A stretch of 64,000 nt of DNA, from contig QPFY01000004.1 in the NCBI GenBank assembly GCA_003665825.1, forward strand, positions 1,302,001-1,366,000, given 5' to 3'. Source of the stretch: Microbotryum silenes-acaulis. Its lineage: Eukaryota; Basidiomycota; Microbotryomycetes; Microbotryales; Microbotryaceae. Shown here in pieces: positions 42,315-53,000 of the stretch; within the stretch, counting starts at the first letter, position 1; every line of letters starts with the position of its first letter. Below the pieces are notes generated by a model, which worked only from the letters and a program-made list of their open reading frames with translations, did not search any database and was not told the origin of the DNA. Made by a program: the position numbers and the translations under genes.

Positions 42315-45300
42315 TGATCAAGCACACCATCATCACCTGGAACGTGAGGAGGGGCATGGGGGTCCCGGAGAAACGACGCAACATTTACGCTTACCTATCC
42401 ACTTTCAAAGCATCGGCCATTCTCGTACAAGAGCACTTCATCAGACCGCACCTCTGGCAACTCACCAAGGACGAGTACGAGGGCAAGCTCTTCATCAACC
42501 AACATTGTCTGACTCTGATTCCGGCTGACTCCCCCCTGATCGACGCCGAGCTCTTGCGCACCCACTCGGCACTCAACGGACGGATCCTGGTCACCTCCTT
42601 TCGTCTGCGGGGCGACACTAAAATTTTCGAAATGAACAACATCTACGCGCCCGTTGAACCAAAACAACGAGCAAAATTCTTTGACAAACTCTTATTTCAC
42701 AAAACACAGAAATCCCACGTCCGACTCCTTGGCGGCGATCTCAACGACTGCCCGCGCCCAGAAGTCGATCGGCGGAACCAAAGTCGGCGCGGCCACCACT
42801 GGCCGATCCTGATAGGCAAGCTCGACTCGGCCTACACGGACTGCATCCGCTACAAGCACCCCATCACCCCATCTTTCACTCGACCCAACCCCAATCGCAA
42901 GCGACCCAACTCATTTTCCCGGCTTGATTACTTTCTCCTACAACGAACTCACCAGAAAAGGCTCGACCAGGCCTCGACGATCTACGACTACCCCAAGGAT
43001 CTCTCCGATCACCGACCGGTCTTGATTGTGCTGGCTCTCTCAGACGATCTTGATGCGACTCTCCCACAGCTCAGCCTACCTACCACATCCAACCAACTAC
43101 ATCGAATTAATACCACAACCTTCAAGACGGTGGAATTTCAGCGGATGATGGAAGGATGGTTGGAAGGGGCAAGCGGGGAGGAACCGGTGGGGGAGCTCGA
43201 GGTCATTCTGGAGGCGTGCAGGGATAGGGGTGATGAGCTGGCGAGGAGGCTGCATCGGGAGCGGTCGGAACGGATGGAGTATTTGGTGGGGAGGGTGCAG
43301 GATCTGGAGGCGTTACCGATATGGAGGGACGAGGACACGGCAGAATGGACGAGGACGTCGGAGGAACTCAAGCGGGCGGTCGAGGAGCGCGCGCGCCTAC
43401 TCCGGATCCGAGCCCACGTCCCCGAGATCGCTTCCGAGGAACGACTGTCGCGGCCGGTCCACTCCAAGCTCGCGGCGCGGAACTCGGATTCCAAGATCAC
43501 AGCACTGCGCTTGGCCAACGGAGAGCTAACGCATGACATTGATATTGCTCTTGACCACACGCAGGCGCATTTTCAGCGCCTCTACCACATCGAGCCTCGC
43601 GACCCGGACCGCGTCGCTCGACTTCGGGACGAATTCCTCGCGCCGATCAGGGCAGCGCGGACTTGCGACGACCCGCGCTCGGATCCGCTCTTTCTGCGCC
43701 GACTCTCGGAATCGCAGATCGACTTACTCCAGCGACCGATCACCGAGGACGAGGTCGTGGCCGCGATCGGGACGACGCACCCGGGGCGATCGCCGGGACC
43801 GTCGGGCGTGCCCTACGAACTGTACCAGACCGCACCCGAGGCGTGGGCCAAGGTGCTGACCAAGGCCTACAACGCGATGATCGAGCGAGGCTCACTCTCT
43901 CCCAAGCAGGGGCAGGGACTCGTGCGCCTGATTTACAAGCCCCACAAGAAACATGCCGATCGCGCCGACCTTTCGTCGTACCGGCCTATCACCCTGCGCG
44001 AGTGCGATTACAAGATCTTTACCAAGGTCTACGTCGCCCGACTCCTTCTGCCCGATCTCCTCCCGCCGCAGCAGCACGGATTCGTCAAGGACCGCCGATC
44101 GGCCGACGCTGCGCTACACCTTCGTCTCCTGGTCGAGGAACTTGGTGCGCGCAGGACCGAGTTCCCCATGGCCGCGCTCTTGTCTCTTGACCAATCATCC
44201 GCCTACGACCTCGTCGAGCATGACTGGATCTTTGCCATCTTCGACGCTCTGGGCGCTCCTGCCACTTTTCTTCGCGTGCTGAGGATGCTCTACTCGGGTG
44301 ACTCGACCTCAGCCCGCTACATCATCAATGGTTTCCTGACGGCGCCGGTGCGACTGACGTGTGGGCTCGGCCAAGGGGACCCGGCGTCGTCATCGGTCTG
44401 GGACATCGTGTTTCAGCCGTTCCTGGATGCTCTACACCGTCGAAACATCGCGCTGAATCTTGCAATCCCTGCCCTTTATCCGTACCCACAGAGCCGCGCC
44501 ATTACATCACTTGCATTTGCCGATGACGTTGTCGTCGCCGTCGCGGGCTTGGAGTCACTCAACTTGCTCGATGACCTGGCGCTCGACTGGAGGCAGGCAA
44601 CGAATGGCCGGCTCAACACGGACAAGACGGTCGTCCTACCGATCGGACGCCGCTGGGACCCGGGGGAACGCCCGCTCGTCGTCAAGGCCGCAGGCGAGTC
44701 GCTCGAGTGGATCGGCCTCCCCTTCGACCCCAGCGGCGACACCGAACTCGCCTACGCGAATCTCATCGAACGCCTCGAGGCGACGCTGGAGGCGGTCCAG
44801 CATCGCTGGCTCACGCACCACACCCGTGCCTTTTACGTCAATCGGTACGCCATCCCCAAGATCCTGCACTTCCTTGCAGCCAACATCCCGCCGCCCGAAG
44901 TCGTCAAGAAGCTCGATGACATGCTCGTCGATTTCGTCCGTGGGGGCAAGGGCAGGACCAGCTACGGCAGAGACATCGTGTTCACAGCCAAGCTCAAGGG
45001 GGGACTGGGGGTGATCAGGATGCAGGACGTCGTGGACGCGGTTGCGGCACGGATCTGGGACGTTCTTCTCGGCGGTTCTGGCGCGATCTGGCAAGGACTT
45101 GCGCGCGCGGCACTCCAGCGAGCTCAGCCCGACCTCGACCTGGCCACCGATCTCTGGCCACATCCATCCACTCCCATCCCCAACGACCTTCATCCCCGAT
45201 GGCACGCCGCACTGGGCGTTCCGAAACATCATGACGCGCAGGTCAACCCGAGGGCCTTGACCACCGCGAACCTGCTCGCGCTGCCCACCCTGCTCGGCAG

Positions 45301-46327
45301 CCTCCACACCCCCATCAGAGGGAAACAGACCATCGACGCGGTTCATGTACCTGACTACCTTCGTCTCCAGGGCTACCCGAAGGTGGCGGATCTCTATCGG
45401 CGCGAGTTGTATGCGGGTGGGGGGTTTCACCTCTGGACGCCGCCGGCGGATGTGCTCGGCGACAACAGCGAGTACGATCGACGCGGGCTCCCACAGCGAC
45501 TGGCAATCGCGGCCTGGTACCGGTTCACTGTCGATCGACACAAGAACACGCCCTTGGCGGCGGCGGTGGCGGCGGGACGGCTCAACGTGCCTCCCCGGAT
45601 CGGCACCAGCGCACTGCTCGAGGCGATCCTCCCCAAGCCCGTGGCCCGCTTCGCAATGGAGCAGCGCCTTCCGGACCCGGTGCTTCCACAACAGGCGAGC
45701 CAGTACAAGCTGCTGAACATGGCTCGACCCTACACGATCCGTCGCATCCGCCGGGTCCTGAACGCGAAGGCCTTTACCAACACGCTCGGGCTCAAGGGAC
45801 CACCGCAGCCGGACGATCTCAGGAGCTTCTGGAAGGCGGTCAACTCGAAGGCACTGACGGCGAGGGAGAGGGAAGTTTGGTTCAAGCTGATTCTCCGCTT
45901 CACCCCGACGCGCAAGCTGCAGCACCAACAAAACCACGACACTTCTCCCGCGTGCCTCGTCTGCAAAGCGCCGGTGGACGACACCGACCACTACTTTTTC
46001 GACTGCGTTGACTCGCGGAACGTCTGGATCGCGGCAAGGGGCGTGCTCTGCGACGCACTCGGGTGCGACACGATCGAGGACGCCCAGTACACGACACTGC
46101 AACGGCTCTTTGGCCTCCCCAAGCTCAAGGCCAAGCTCAGCGAACAGGAAGGGGCGGGCAGGACGATCGAGATCTTCACGGGGATGGTTTTGGAGATGAT
46201 CAGCAGTGGGAGATGGAGGATGCAGAAGCACGGGACGAGGATGGAAAGCGTGGAGAGGAGGAGGGTGGTACTGGTGGAGAGGATGAAGTTGAGGGCGGGA
46301 GGAGCAAGAGGCGGGCGAGGGCAGTAG
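42314..46327 (+). CDS. LINE-B ORF2, endonuclease/reverse transcriptase
   Basis: 1337 residues, uninterrupted. Endonuclease motifs: [39 protein letters not shown] and SDHRPV. RT motifs: [17 protein letters not shown] (identical in LINE-A), [45 protein letters not shown] and [13 protein letters not shown]. The C-terminal zinc-binding [18 protein letters not shown] is a proper C-x2-C...H-x4-C, better preserved than in LINE-A. No RNase H. All catalytic residues I can check are present. A 581-codon open frame on the opposite strand (46381-44636) is a compositional shadow. Confidence 0.93.
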   Translation: MIKHTIITWNVRRGMGVPEKRRNIYAYLSTFKASAILVQEHFIRPHLWQLTKDEYEGKLFINQHCLTLIPADSPLIDAELLRTHSALNGRILVTSFRLRGDTKIFEMNNIYAPVEPKQRAKFFDKLLFHKTQKSHVRLLGGDLNDCPRPEVDRRNQSRRGHHWPILIGKLDSAYTDCIRYKHPITPSFTRPNPNRKRPNSFSRLDYFLLQRTHQKRLDQASTIYDYPKDLSDHRPVLIVLALSDDLDATLPQLSLPTTSNQLHRINTTTFKTVEFQRMMEGWLEGASGEEPVGELEVILEACRDRGDELARRLHRERSERMEYLVGRVQDLEALPIWRDEDTAEWTRTSEELKRAVEERARLLRIRAHVPEIASEERLSRPVHSKLAARNSDSKITALRLANGELTHDIDIALDHTQAHFQRLYHIEPRDPDRVARLRDEFLAPIRAARTCDDPRSDPLFLRRLSESQIDLLQRPITEDEVVAAIGTTHPGRSPGPSGVPYELYQTAPEAWAKVLTKAYNAMIERGSLSPKQGQGLVRLIYKPHKKHADRADLSSYRPITLRECDYKIFTKVYVARLLLPDLLPPQQHGFVKDRRSADAALHLRLLVEELGARRTEFPMAALLSLDQSSAYDLVEHDWIFAIFDALGAPATFLRVLRMLYSGDSTSARYIINGFLTAPVRLTCGLGQGDPASSSVWDIVFQPFLDALHRRNIALNLAIPALYPYPQSRAITSLAFADDVVVAVAGLESLNLLDDLALDWRQATNGRLNTDKTVVLPIGRRWDPGERPLVVKAAGESLEWIGLPFDPSGDTELAYANLIERLEATLEAVQHRWLTHHTRAFYVNRYAIPKILHFLAANIPPPEVVKKLDDMLVDFVRGGKGRTSYGRDIVFTAKLKGGLGVIRMQDVVDAVAARIWDVLLGGSGAIWQGLARAALQRAQPDLDLATDLWPHPSTPIPNDLHPRWHAALGVPKHHDAQVNPRALTTANLLALPTLLGSLHTPIRGKQTIDAVHVPDYLRLQGYPKVADLYRRELYAGGGFHLWTPPADVLGDNSEYDRRGLPQRLAIAAWYRFTVDRHKNTPLAAAVAAGRLNVPPRIGTSALLEAILPKPVARFAMEQRLPDPVLPQQASQYKLLNMARPYTIRRIRRVLNAKAFTNTLGLKGPPQPDDLRSFWKAVNSKALTAREREVWFKLILRFTPTRKLQHQQNHDTSPACLVCKAPVDDTDHYFFDCVDSRNVWIAARGVLCDALGCDTIEDAQYTTLQRLFGLPKLKAKLSEQEGAGRTIEIFTGMVLEMISSGRWRMQKHGTRMESVERRRVVLVERMKLRAGGARGGRGQ

Positions 46328-46360
46328 AGGCTGGGTTCGATTTCCCCCCACCATCCCACA

Positions 46361-46392
46361 CACACACACACACACACACACACCACATCACA
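46361..46392 (+). repeat. (CA)n microsatellite in LINE-B 3' UTR
   Basis: A run of CA dinucleotides about 24 bp long, ending CACCACATCACAC. Confidence 0.9.
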
Positions 46393-46975
46393 CTTCCTCT
46401 TCCAAAACTGTATACTAAATATCTTGTTTTCATCTTTCATCTATTACAGGTCTGCTTTCGTTGCTCATGGACCGGCTCGCGATTTGGGATTGACTCGACG
46501 GTGGCTCGCGCTCTTTGGCTTCGGGGTTCTGAGTCAAGGGAGGGATCAGCAGACACAGGCAGAAAGTCGGCTTTGAGGGGCCAGGGACTGCTGAGGTGGA
46601 GGTTTTGAGGGGCCTCCACCGCGTCTTGCTGTGACCGAGCATAGACTTGGGGCTTCGTGGGTCAGGGTAGTTGCGCAGTCGCTCTCCTGTCTTTGTCTCG
46701 ACCGAGTTGGGAAGTGGGTGCGGGGTGGGCCTCTTGTCGTTAGTAAATCGTTTTATTACTCTTTCTCTCCTTCTCTCTCTCTCATTCGTCTCCTGAGGGG
46801 GAGCAACCGCTTGGCTGGGGCACTTGAATCCCAAGTATCGGATTGGAGGACACCGGCCCGTTTCTCGCATCTTGCGGGCGGTTTGTGTTATCATCGTCGA
46901 CTTCCATCTAGTTTTTCCGTAGGCCAAATAGGGGGAACATGAACTGGGGGCAATATGATGAACAAGTTCTACAAA

Positions 46976-47343
46976 AAAAAATACAAAGAATTAAGGGGCT
47001 TCAAGGAGTAGGGCGGTCTCAGGGTGGGTCTGAAGTCAAAAGATCGAAGAAGGTTCAACTGTACAACTATGATCGGATTCGCCTGTACAACACATGTACC
47101 ACCACCAACAATTCCTCCATCGTTTCCCGATTCATTGTGTATTATCTTCAATCTTCCTTTCATTCGTCTCTGGGAGGAAGCAACCGTGGGTGGGGGGGGA
47201 CTTGAACTCGGATGTATCGGGTTGGTCTGTTCTGCTAGTTACAACGCATCGAGCGGCGGTTGTGGTCATCATCGTGCATACTGGGCAGCATCTCCTTTAG
47301 TTCCGTAGGGGGTTTTCTCGTCTTGCAAATTAGCGATGAGTTT
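46976..47343 (+). mobile_element. LINE-A 3'-end unit, copy 2 (5'-truncated insertion in the LINE-B tail)
   Basis: A near-identical copy of 39495-39862 that starts within a few bases of the A-rich LINE-B tail (ACAAAAAAAAATAC) and ends TTTCATAC A9. It has no coding part. The simplest reading is a severely 5'-truncated LINE-A insertion into LINE-B's poly(A). Confidence 0.75.
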
Positions 47344-47355
47344 CATACAAAAAAA

Positions 47356-47664
47356 AATCGCGTTTCCAGTCGTGACTTTTTGTATATTCTCCCCCCTTCT
47401 TTCTCTAGGCGCTCTTGCCTGGTTTTCGAGTATCTTCGCTCCCACTCTTGGGACGTGAAGCGGCAGCAGTACTCACCGCCCGTTGGAGTCCGCGTTAGGT
47501 GCTCGGCGGGTTTTGATCTGCGCAGCGCTCTTTGCGCGCAGGGGTTTGACTTTCACCCAACTGCTTGCCGTCGTTGCTTTATAACCTCTTTTAGCTCTTT
47601 TTGTAGCGGTCCCAGCCAACCCGAAGGATTGCAATTTATGAGCCCCAGTCCCCCAAAAAAAATC
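47356..47664 (+). mobile_element. LINE-C 3'-end unit, copy 1 (5'-truncated)
   Basis: From GTTTCCAGTCG to GAGCCCCAGTC followed by an A-rich tail. It matches 57470-57768 nearly base for base. It begins right after the A9 tail of the LINE-A fragment, so the same A-tail then C-tail order occurs here as at 39862-39946. Confidence 0.75.
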
Positions 47665-47672
47665 AAAAAATC

Positions 47673-48171
47673 GGTGGAGCAGGACACCCACTGGCGGCTC
47701 ATGTACGACGTGACGCCGACGCGCAAGAGGCAGCATACTCAGGGTCATGCCTCTTCGCCGACGTGTCTGTTCTGTGGCAACGATGCAGCGGTCATCGAGA
47801 CGGTGTCGCACTACTTTTTCGAGTGCGCGTACTCGACCAGCTTCTGGGGCGGGGTGCTGCGCATTCTGTTCGACAAGCTCGGCATCGAGGATACCGACGT
47901 CGATCCGTCGACGTTCACTCCGGAGCAGCTGACTATGGGGCTCCCCCTTTTGCGGGGTCGTGGGAGAACGACCTCGAAATGGATGTGGGTTCGGCTGGCC
48001 TGCGCGATCGGCTTCCAGCGGCTGCACCTGCTCCGCTGGCGCGTTCATCAGCGGTTCGAGCTGGACAACGTCGTGGCCCCTCCCTCGCTCCTCAGTGCGC
48101 TCAGAGCGTTCGAGCGAGATTTTCTCTCTCGAGCGGGCTTTGTGCCTGGGGCTCGAGATTGGGAGGTGTGA
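47673..48171 (+). pseudogene. LINE-C ORF2, C-terminal fragment
   Basis: An open frame of about 165 codons with the LINE C-terminal signature: DVTPTRKRQHTQGH, CLFCGND...HYFFEC (C-x2-C...H-x4-C) and RILFDKLGIEDTD, collinear with the ends of the LINE-A and LINE-B ORF2 but distinct from both. It lacks the endonuclease and RT domains. It begins just after an A-rich tail, so it is a 5'-truncated copy. Its 3' UTR (48172-48456) is interrupted by copia-A and resumes at 57116. Confidence 0.8.
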
Positions 48172-48456
48172 TGACCGAGTCAAGTCCTTCCTTCCCATTT
48201 TCCTCCCCTCCTTTCCTCCCTTCTTTTTCGGAGGTCGACTTTTCTTTCAGAAGCTGACTGTCTTGAAACTTGTTGCGCAGTGGAAGGCTGCGCACCTCTC
48301 TCTCTCTCTCTACTTTGCGCAGTAGCGGTCTTCGTTCTTGGATGGATCGGCAAGCCGGGTCGATCGTCTTTGCGTTGGAGGCTTTGTGAAGTTCTCCCCT
48401 CTCCTTTCCCCCCCTTTTCCCTTCTCTTTCTCTTCTCGTTCCTGTTGCTCGGTTGT
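48172..48456 (+). other. LINE-C 3' UTR, part 1
   Basis: Pyrimidine-rich non-coding sequence between the LINE-C ORF2 stop and the copia-A left LTR. It ends in GTTGT (48452-48456), the left copy of the copia-A target duplication. Confidence 0.6.
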
Positions 48457-48703
48457 TGTCATTTGATATGTGTCTGTGCCTGTGGTATCTGCGCGGATGC
48501 GCGTGCGTTTAGTCATTAGTCACTTTGGTATTGGAGTTTGATCTGTTTAAGTTAGGGAGCGCGCGGGGCTTTCTTCCCGCGCGGCTGTTTACTCTTGGTA
48601 GCTTTCTCATCACTCGCTCTACATGGTGGTCCTGACTGCTCGGCGTCGTGCACCCTCACCTATCGGAAGGCTTTACTTCCGCGCTCGCATCTTTTCTGCG
48701 ATA
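48457..48703 (+). repeat. copia-A 5' LTR
   Basis: Starts TGTCATTTGATATG and ends CTTTTCTGCGATA. A perfect-length match to 56864-57110 with three substitutions (CATTAGTC/CATTGGTC, ACATGGTG/ACATTGTG, GACTGCTC/GACTTCTC). Confidence 0.95.
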
Positions 48704-48716
48704 GGTTATGAGCCCA
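48704..48716 (+). promoter_or_regulatory. copia-A primer-binding site (initiator tRNA-Met half-molecule type)
   Basis: GGTTATGAGCCCA directly after the LTR is complementary to the anticodon stem-loop of eukaryotic initiator tRNA-Met (loop containing CAT), the primer type known from Drosophila copia and yeast Ty5. The ATG inside it (48708) is also the gag start codon. Confidence 0.8.
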
Positions 48717-49720
48717 ACGGGTAGCGTAGGAGGCCCGGGTCAGCAAAGCGATTCCCATCGCACCACCATCGGAATGGACACCGATACACCCTCCACCGAA
48801 ACGAGTGATCGTGGGTTACATGTCCCAATTCTTCGAGCCTTCAACTACATGGATTGGCGTCGACGTCTTATTGGTCGTCTTGGGTCCAAGGATTTGCATC
48901 TTTGCGCCTCGAGGCGGATGAGCCCGGCTGCGGAGGCTGTTCTCCAAGCCGCAATCGACGATCGATCGCGTGGCTTCCACTCGCCACTCGAGCGGCTCAA
49001 CTTCGCAGCTATGGACGCGAAGATCGCCAAGGAGCTAAAGAAGGAGGTTCGAACTCAGGCTGAAATCATTCAGTTTCTCGACGAGGCCAATCTTCGCCTG
49101 GTCAGGGGTTGTTACACGTCTTACGACATACTCGACTCGCTGAACACGTTCTACCTCGGCACGATGAGCGCTCAGATCGGCGCCTTGACGACTGAGCTCT
49201 ATGCGCGCAAGTTCTCGTCTGGCGATCGCGGGCAGTTGCTTCACCACCTGATCACCATCCAAGGAATTCTACAAGATCTTGAGGCGTGTGGCTCCGGGAT
49301 GCCACCAGCTCAACAGTCGACGCTGATGCTCGATTCCGTCTTCGACCCGCAACACGAGTCGTTCACCAGCTCACTGCGTCGACCTCTGGCTCTTCCTTCG
49401 GAGATTGTTTCAGAGGCACGGTCGTATCAGTTCAAAATCTCGCTGGCAAGTCGCATCAACGGTCTATCTGCCACGACTTCCGGACGCGCCATTGCTGAGT
49501 CGCCTGTTCCCGCGCTCGTTGCGCAAGGCGAATCGCAAAAGGGAGCGCGTCGCAAAAGAGGTCACAAGAAAGGCAATACTCAACAGGTTTGGCTTGACGG
49601 CTCTCTCGTCGCCGAAACTGTCAAGACGAAGGCCAAACAACCAAGTTACGTCTTCGATTTTGAGATTGTTTCTCCACCCTCGCCTGTGCTCGTCGCAGCT
49701 ACCCGTGCTTCCGTTGGAGC
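48708..49720 (+). CDS. copia-A Gag and linker, up to the copia-B insertion
   Basis: About 337 codons before copia-B interrupts. It contains a Ty1/copia Gag core (LRAFNYMDWRRRLIGRL, YDILDSLNTFYLGTMSAQIG, LTTELYARKFSSGDR) and a basic segment (KGARRKRGHKKGN). No CCHC knuckle and no aspartic protease DSGAS-type motif is found before the frame reaches the integrase region; WLDGSLVAETVK sits where protease is expected. The frame phase at 49720 fits that at 54224, so the interruption itself explains the present end. Confidence 0.8.
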
Positions 49721-50005
49721 TTTTGGGAACCTGAAGCCGAGGCACGAGATACGTAAGTACGAGAGCCGAAGATGATAGTAAAGATAGTTTGAGGTATTGC
49801 AGAGTAACTAACCTGAAGCCGAGGCACGAGATACGTAAGTATGAGAGCCGAAGATGATAGTAAAGATAGTTGGAGAAAGAAGAGAGGCGCTAAGGGAGCG
49901 CGCGCGAGGCAGGCACGAGCCGCGCGAGGCGACTAATATCAACAACTAGTAACTATTTATAATCAGGAAGACAAGTGGGATGAAACAGCAATATACACTC
50001 TGACA
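49721..50005 (-). repeat. copia-B 3' LTR with internal duplication
   Basis: Identical to the 5' LTR except one C/T change and an extra about 82 bp: the outer 64 bp of the LTR are present twice (49728-49791 and from 49810), separated by TGAGGTATTGCAGAGTAACT, which is not found in the other LTR. Confidence 0.9.
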
Positions 50006-50018
50006 CCCCCCCGTGCTG

Positions 50019-53000
50019 TCATACCACTGCACCTCGTAAACCCAAATTCGCCCGATGGAAGATGAACGGCTTGGGACCCAAGGCTTTGGTGAAGATATCG
50101 GCGAACATGTCACCGGTGGCGATGTAGCGGACCTCGATCTCCTTCTCAGCAACCCTCTCGCGGACGTAGTGTTCCGAGATGCGAACGTGACGAGACCCCT
50201 GATGGTTGGTCGGGTGCTGCGCAAGAGCCAGCGAACCTTGGTTGTCACCGTAGAGCACGACTGGGCCAGAGACCGGAGCGCCAAGTTCAGCCAGGAGTTC
50301 GCTCAGGTGGATGGCATCACCGCTTGTGTACGAAAGAGAGAGGTACTCCGCGTCGGTAGTAGACTTGGCGACCCTGTGCTCGCGTTTGGAGCACCAAGCG
50401 ATCGCGGCTCCAGACAAGATGAACGCGTAGCCCATGGTCGATCGCGAGGTCGTTAGACAGGCTCCCCAGTTCGCGTCCGAGTAGCCATGGAGTGGTTGGC
50501 TGGTCTTGCAATAGGTGAGCCCCAAGTCCAGCGTGCCTTTGATGTAGCGGAGGACCTGCTTGATGGCTGTCCAATGCTCCGGGCCGGGCTGCTGGGAGAA
50601 GCGAGCGAGGTAGCTGACCACGAAGGCGAGGTCCGGACGAGTTCCGACTGCGGCGTACATCAACGAACCGATGGCTTGCAAGTAGCGCGTACGATCCTGA
50701 GGGGTGGCCGACAAGTCCTCGAAGTCAAGGACGACACCTGGCTGCATTGGAATACTCGCCGGCTTGGCATCGGTGAACTGGAACCTGGCCAGGATGTCCC
50801 GAAGGTAGCGCTCTTGCAAGAGCATGATAGATCCGTCTTGTCCACGCTTGACTTGGATGCCTAAGATATATTCGGCAGGTCCGAGACGTTTGATGCCGTA
50901 TGCGAGTTCCAGCGCGTCAAGCACCCGGTCGATCTCGGCGGTAGAGGGACCAACCAAAAGCAAGTCGTCGACGTACAAGGCAATGTAGTGAGAGTGCCCG
51001 TCTTGTTCGCGGCGGTAGATACAGATGTCGGACCTGGTGGGGACGTATCCGAGGGACCGCAGAGTCGAGTCGATCTCAGCGTTCCAGATGGTGCCGGCCT
51101 GGCGAAGGCCGTAGATGGATTTGGACAGCTTGAGGATCTTGCCGGGCAGGTCAATGCCCTGAGGGACGCGCATGTACAGAGGCTTGTCAAGTTTGCCGTG
51201 GAGGTACGCTTTGTTGACGTCGGCCTGATGGACGTGATAGCCGTTGGCCGCGGCGAGTGCGATGAGGGCTCTAATGGACGTGAATTTGACGACTGGGGCG
51301 TAGTTCTTCTCGAAGTCAAGGCCAGGACGTTGGGCACATCCGTGAGCGACGAGACGCGCCTTGTAATCGGTGATGTCGCCATGCTGGTTGCGTTTAGTCC
51401 GGAACACCCAGCCCGATCGCAGGAGGATCTCACCCGCGGGGAGCTCACCGGATTCGATGATTTCGAAGACCTCGTAATCGTTAAGAAGCGAATCGAATTC
51501 ATCCTATGCCGGTGCGCCCCAAATGTCCTCTTGTCCCGATCGGATGACGTCGCCCCAATTGGCCGGATCGCGAACAACTGTCAAGTCGTGATCTGCGAAG
51601 CCGGCTTTGGTGGATGCGAAGGCGAGGAGCAGGCTCTTGAAGGAGGCGGTGGGTCCGTCGGGGCCGTCGACGAGCTGTTCCCGCGTGATCATGGTGGGAA
51701 CGAGCTGGCGGCGTGTCCGGGGGCCAACTATGATGTTTCGAGTGTCGACTTCACCGTACTTCCCCGGATCGGGACCAACCTTGGCGACGTCGCCGTACTC
51801 CCAAGTTGGCTTGACTTTGGCGAGTGGAGCTGGATCCGGAGGTGGCTGCGGCAAGTTCACGGCTGGCTCCGTCGTAGCGCTCGTGGTCGACAAGGTGTCA
51901 TCTTTGTCGGCCGAGTTGGCCGAAACCGGCGACGCGGGTGTCTCGTCAGGCATTGGGGAAGGTGGCCGCGGGGGAGGGTCGACAAGCGTTGGAGCCGACG
52001 ACGGTGCTGGAGCTTCGACAGGTGGCGGCTGGGGGCAGTAACCCGGGATGCGTGGCTGCGTCACGCGGGTTGGTGCGGTCGTGAAGGGGAACTCGGTTTC
52101 AACGAACGTCACATTTCGGCTCAGACTCACACGCATCGAGGAGGGGTCAAGAAGACGCCAGGCTTTCGCGTGTCGATCGTAACCCACGAAGACCAGAGCG
52201 ATCCCTTTTGGGTCAAGTTTGTCCCGTCGGTGAGCCGGCACGGTGGCCCAGGCGCGACAACCGAATGCCCGAAGACCCTCCACGCCTGGTGTGGCGCCCG
52301 ACCAACGACTGTTTGGGATGCCTCCACCGAGAGCCGCGTGAGGCGATAGGTTCTTGACGTGGATGTAACACATGGCAGCCTCGTCCCAGCATGATCGTGG
52401 GAGTCCCGAGTGAGACAGAAGAGCCAGGGTGCCCTCCACGATCGACCGGTTGACTCGCTCGGCTCGACCGTTTTGCTCGGGCGTGTACGGTGTGGTCAAT
52501 TCGCGACGAATTCCACGAGCTACGCAATAGCCGTTGAAGGCGGTAGAGACATACTCGCCCCCGTTGTCCGAGCGAAGCGTTTTGACCTTGCGACCCGTGG
52601 CGTTTTCGATCTCCAGAAGCCAATCCTTGAATGTCGGAAGGACCTCGCTTTTGTGCCCGATGGGGTAAACCCAAGTCTTCCTCGAGAAGTCGTCGATGAA
52701 CGTGACGAGGTACCGCTTATGGCTGAAGGACTCCTCGGGGAAAGATAAGACATCCGAGTGCACCAATGCAAGCGGTTCCGCTGCATGCGACGACGAAGAG
52801 GGGAAAGGCAAACGATGGGCTTTGGAGGCAAGGCACGCGTTGCAGGTGAAGTCTTCACACTCGAAGTCACTATAGGGCCAATCCAAACCCTCCACCTGGC
52901 CAGAGGCCGCCAGTTTTTTAAGTGTCTGGACAGAGGCGTGGCCGTAGCGCCGGTGAAGGGTAAGTAGAGGTAGCCTATTGGACTTGGTGGCGACGAGCGT

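Larger units (their letters stand above)
39970..46980 (+). mobile_element. LINE-B, full-length APE-type non-LTR retrotransposon
   Basis: ORF1 40041-42314 and ORF2 42314-46327, both intact, a 3' UTR of about 650 bp and a tail TCTAC A9 TAC at about 46968-46980. The 5' end lies in CACTTCACTTCACTTCG directly after A-rich DNA. It is related to LINE-A in both proteins but clearly another family at nucleotide level. It lies head to tail after LINE-A. Confidence 0.8.

Noticed and set aside
44636..46381. 581-codon open frame on the minus strand
   Set aside because: Antisense shadow of LINE-B ORF2; Arg/Pro/Glu-biased composition, no motif.
47356..47672. Reading the LINE-C fragment as a longer protein starting upstream at 47260
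   Set aside because: The upstream part of that frame is the non-coding 3'-end units of LINE-A and LINE-C; only the part after 47673 matches a LINE C-terminus.
50988..52349. 453-codon open frame on the plus strand
   Set aside because: Antisense to the copia-B polyprotein, whose domains are unmistakable on the other strand.
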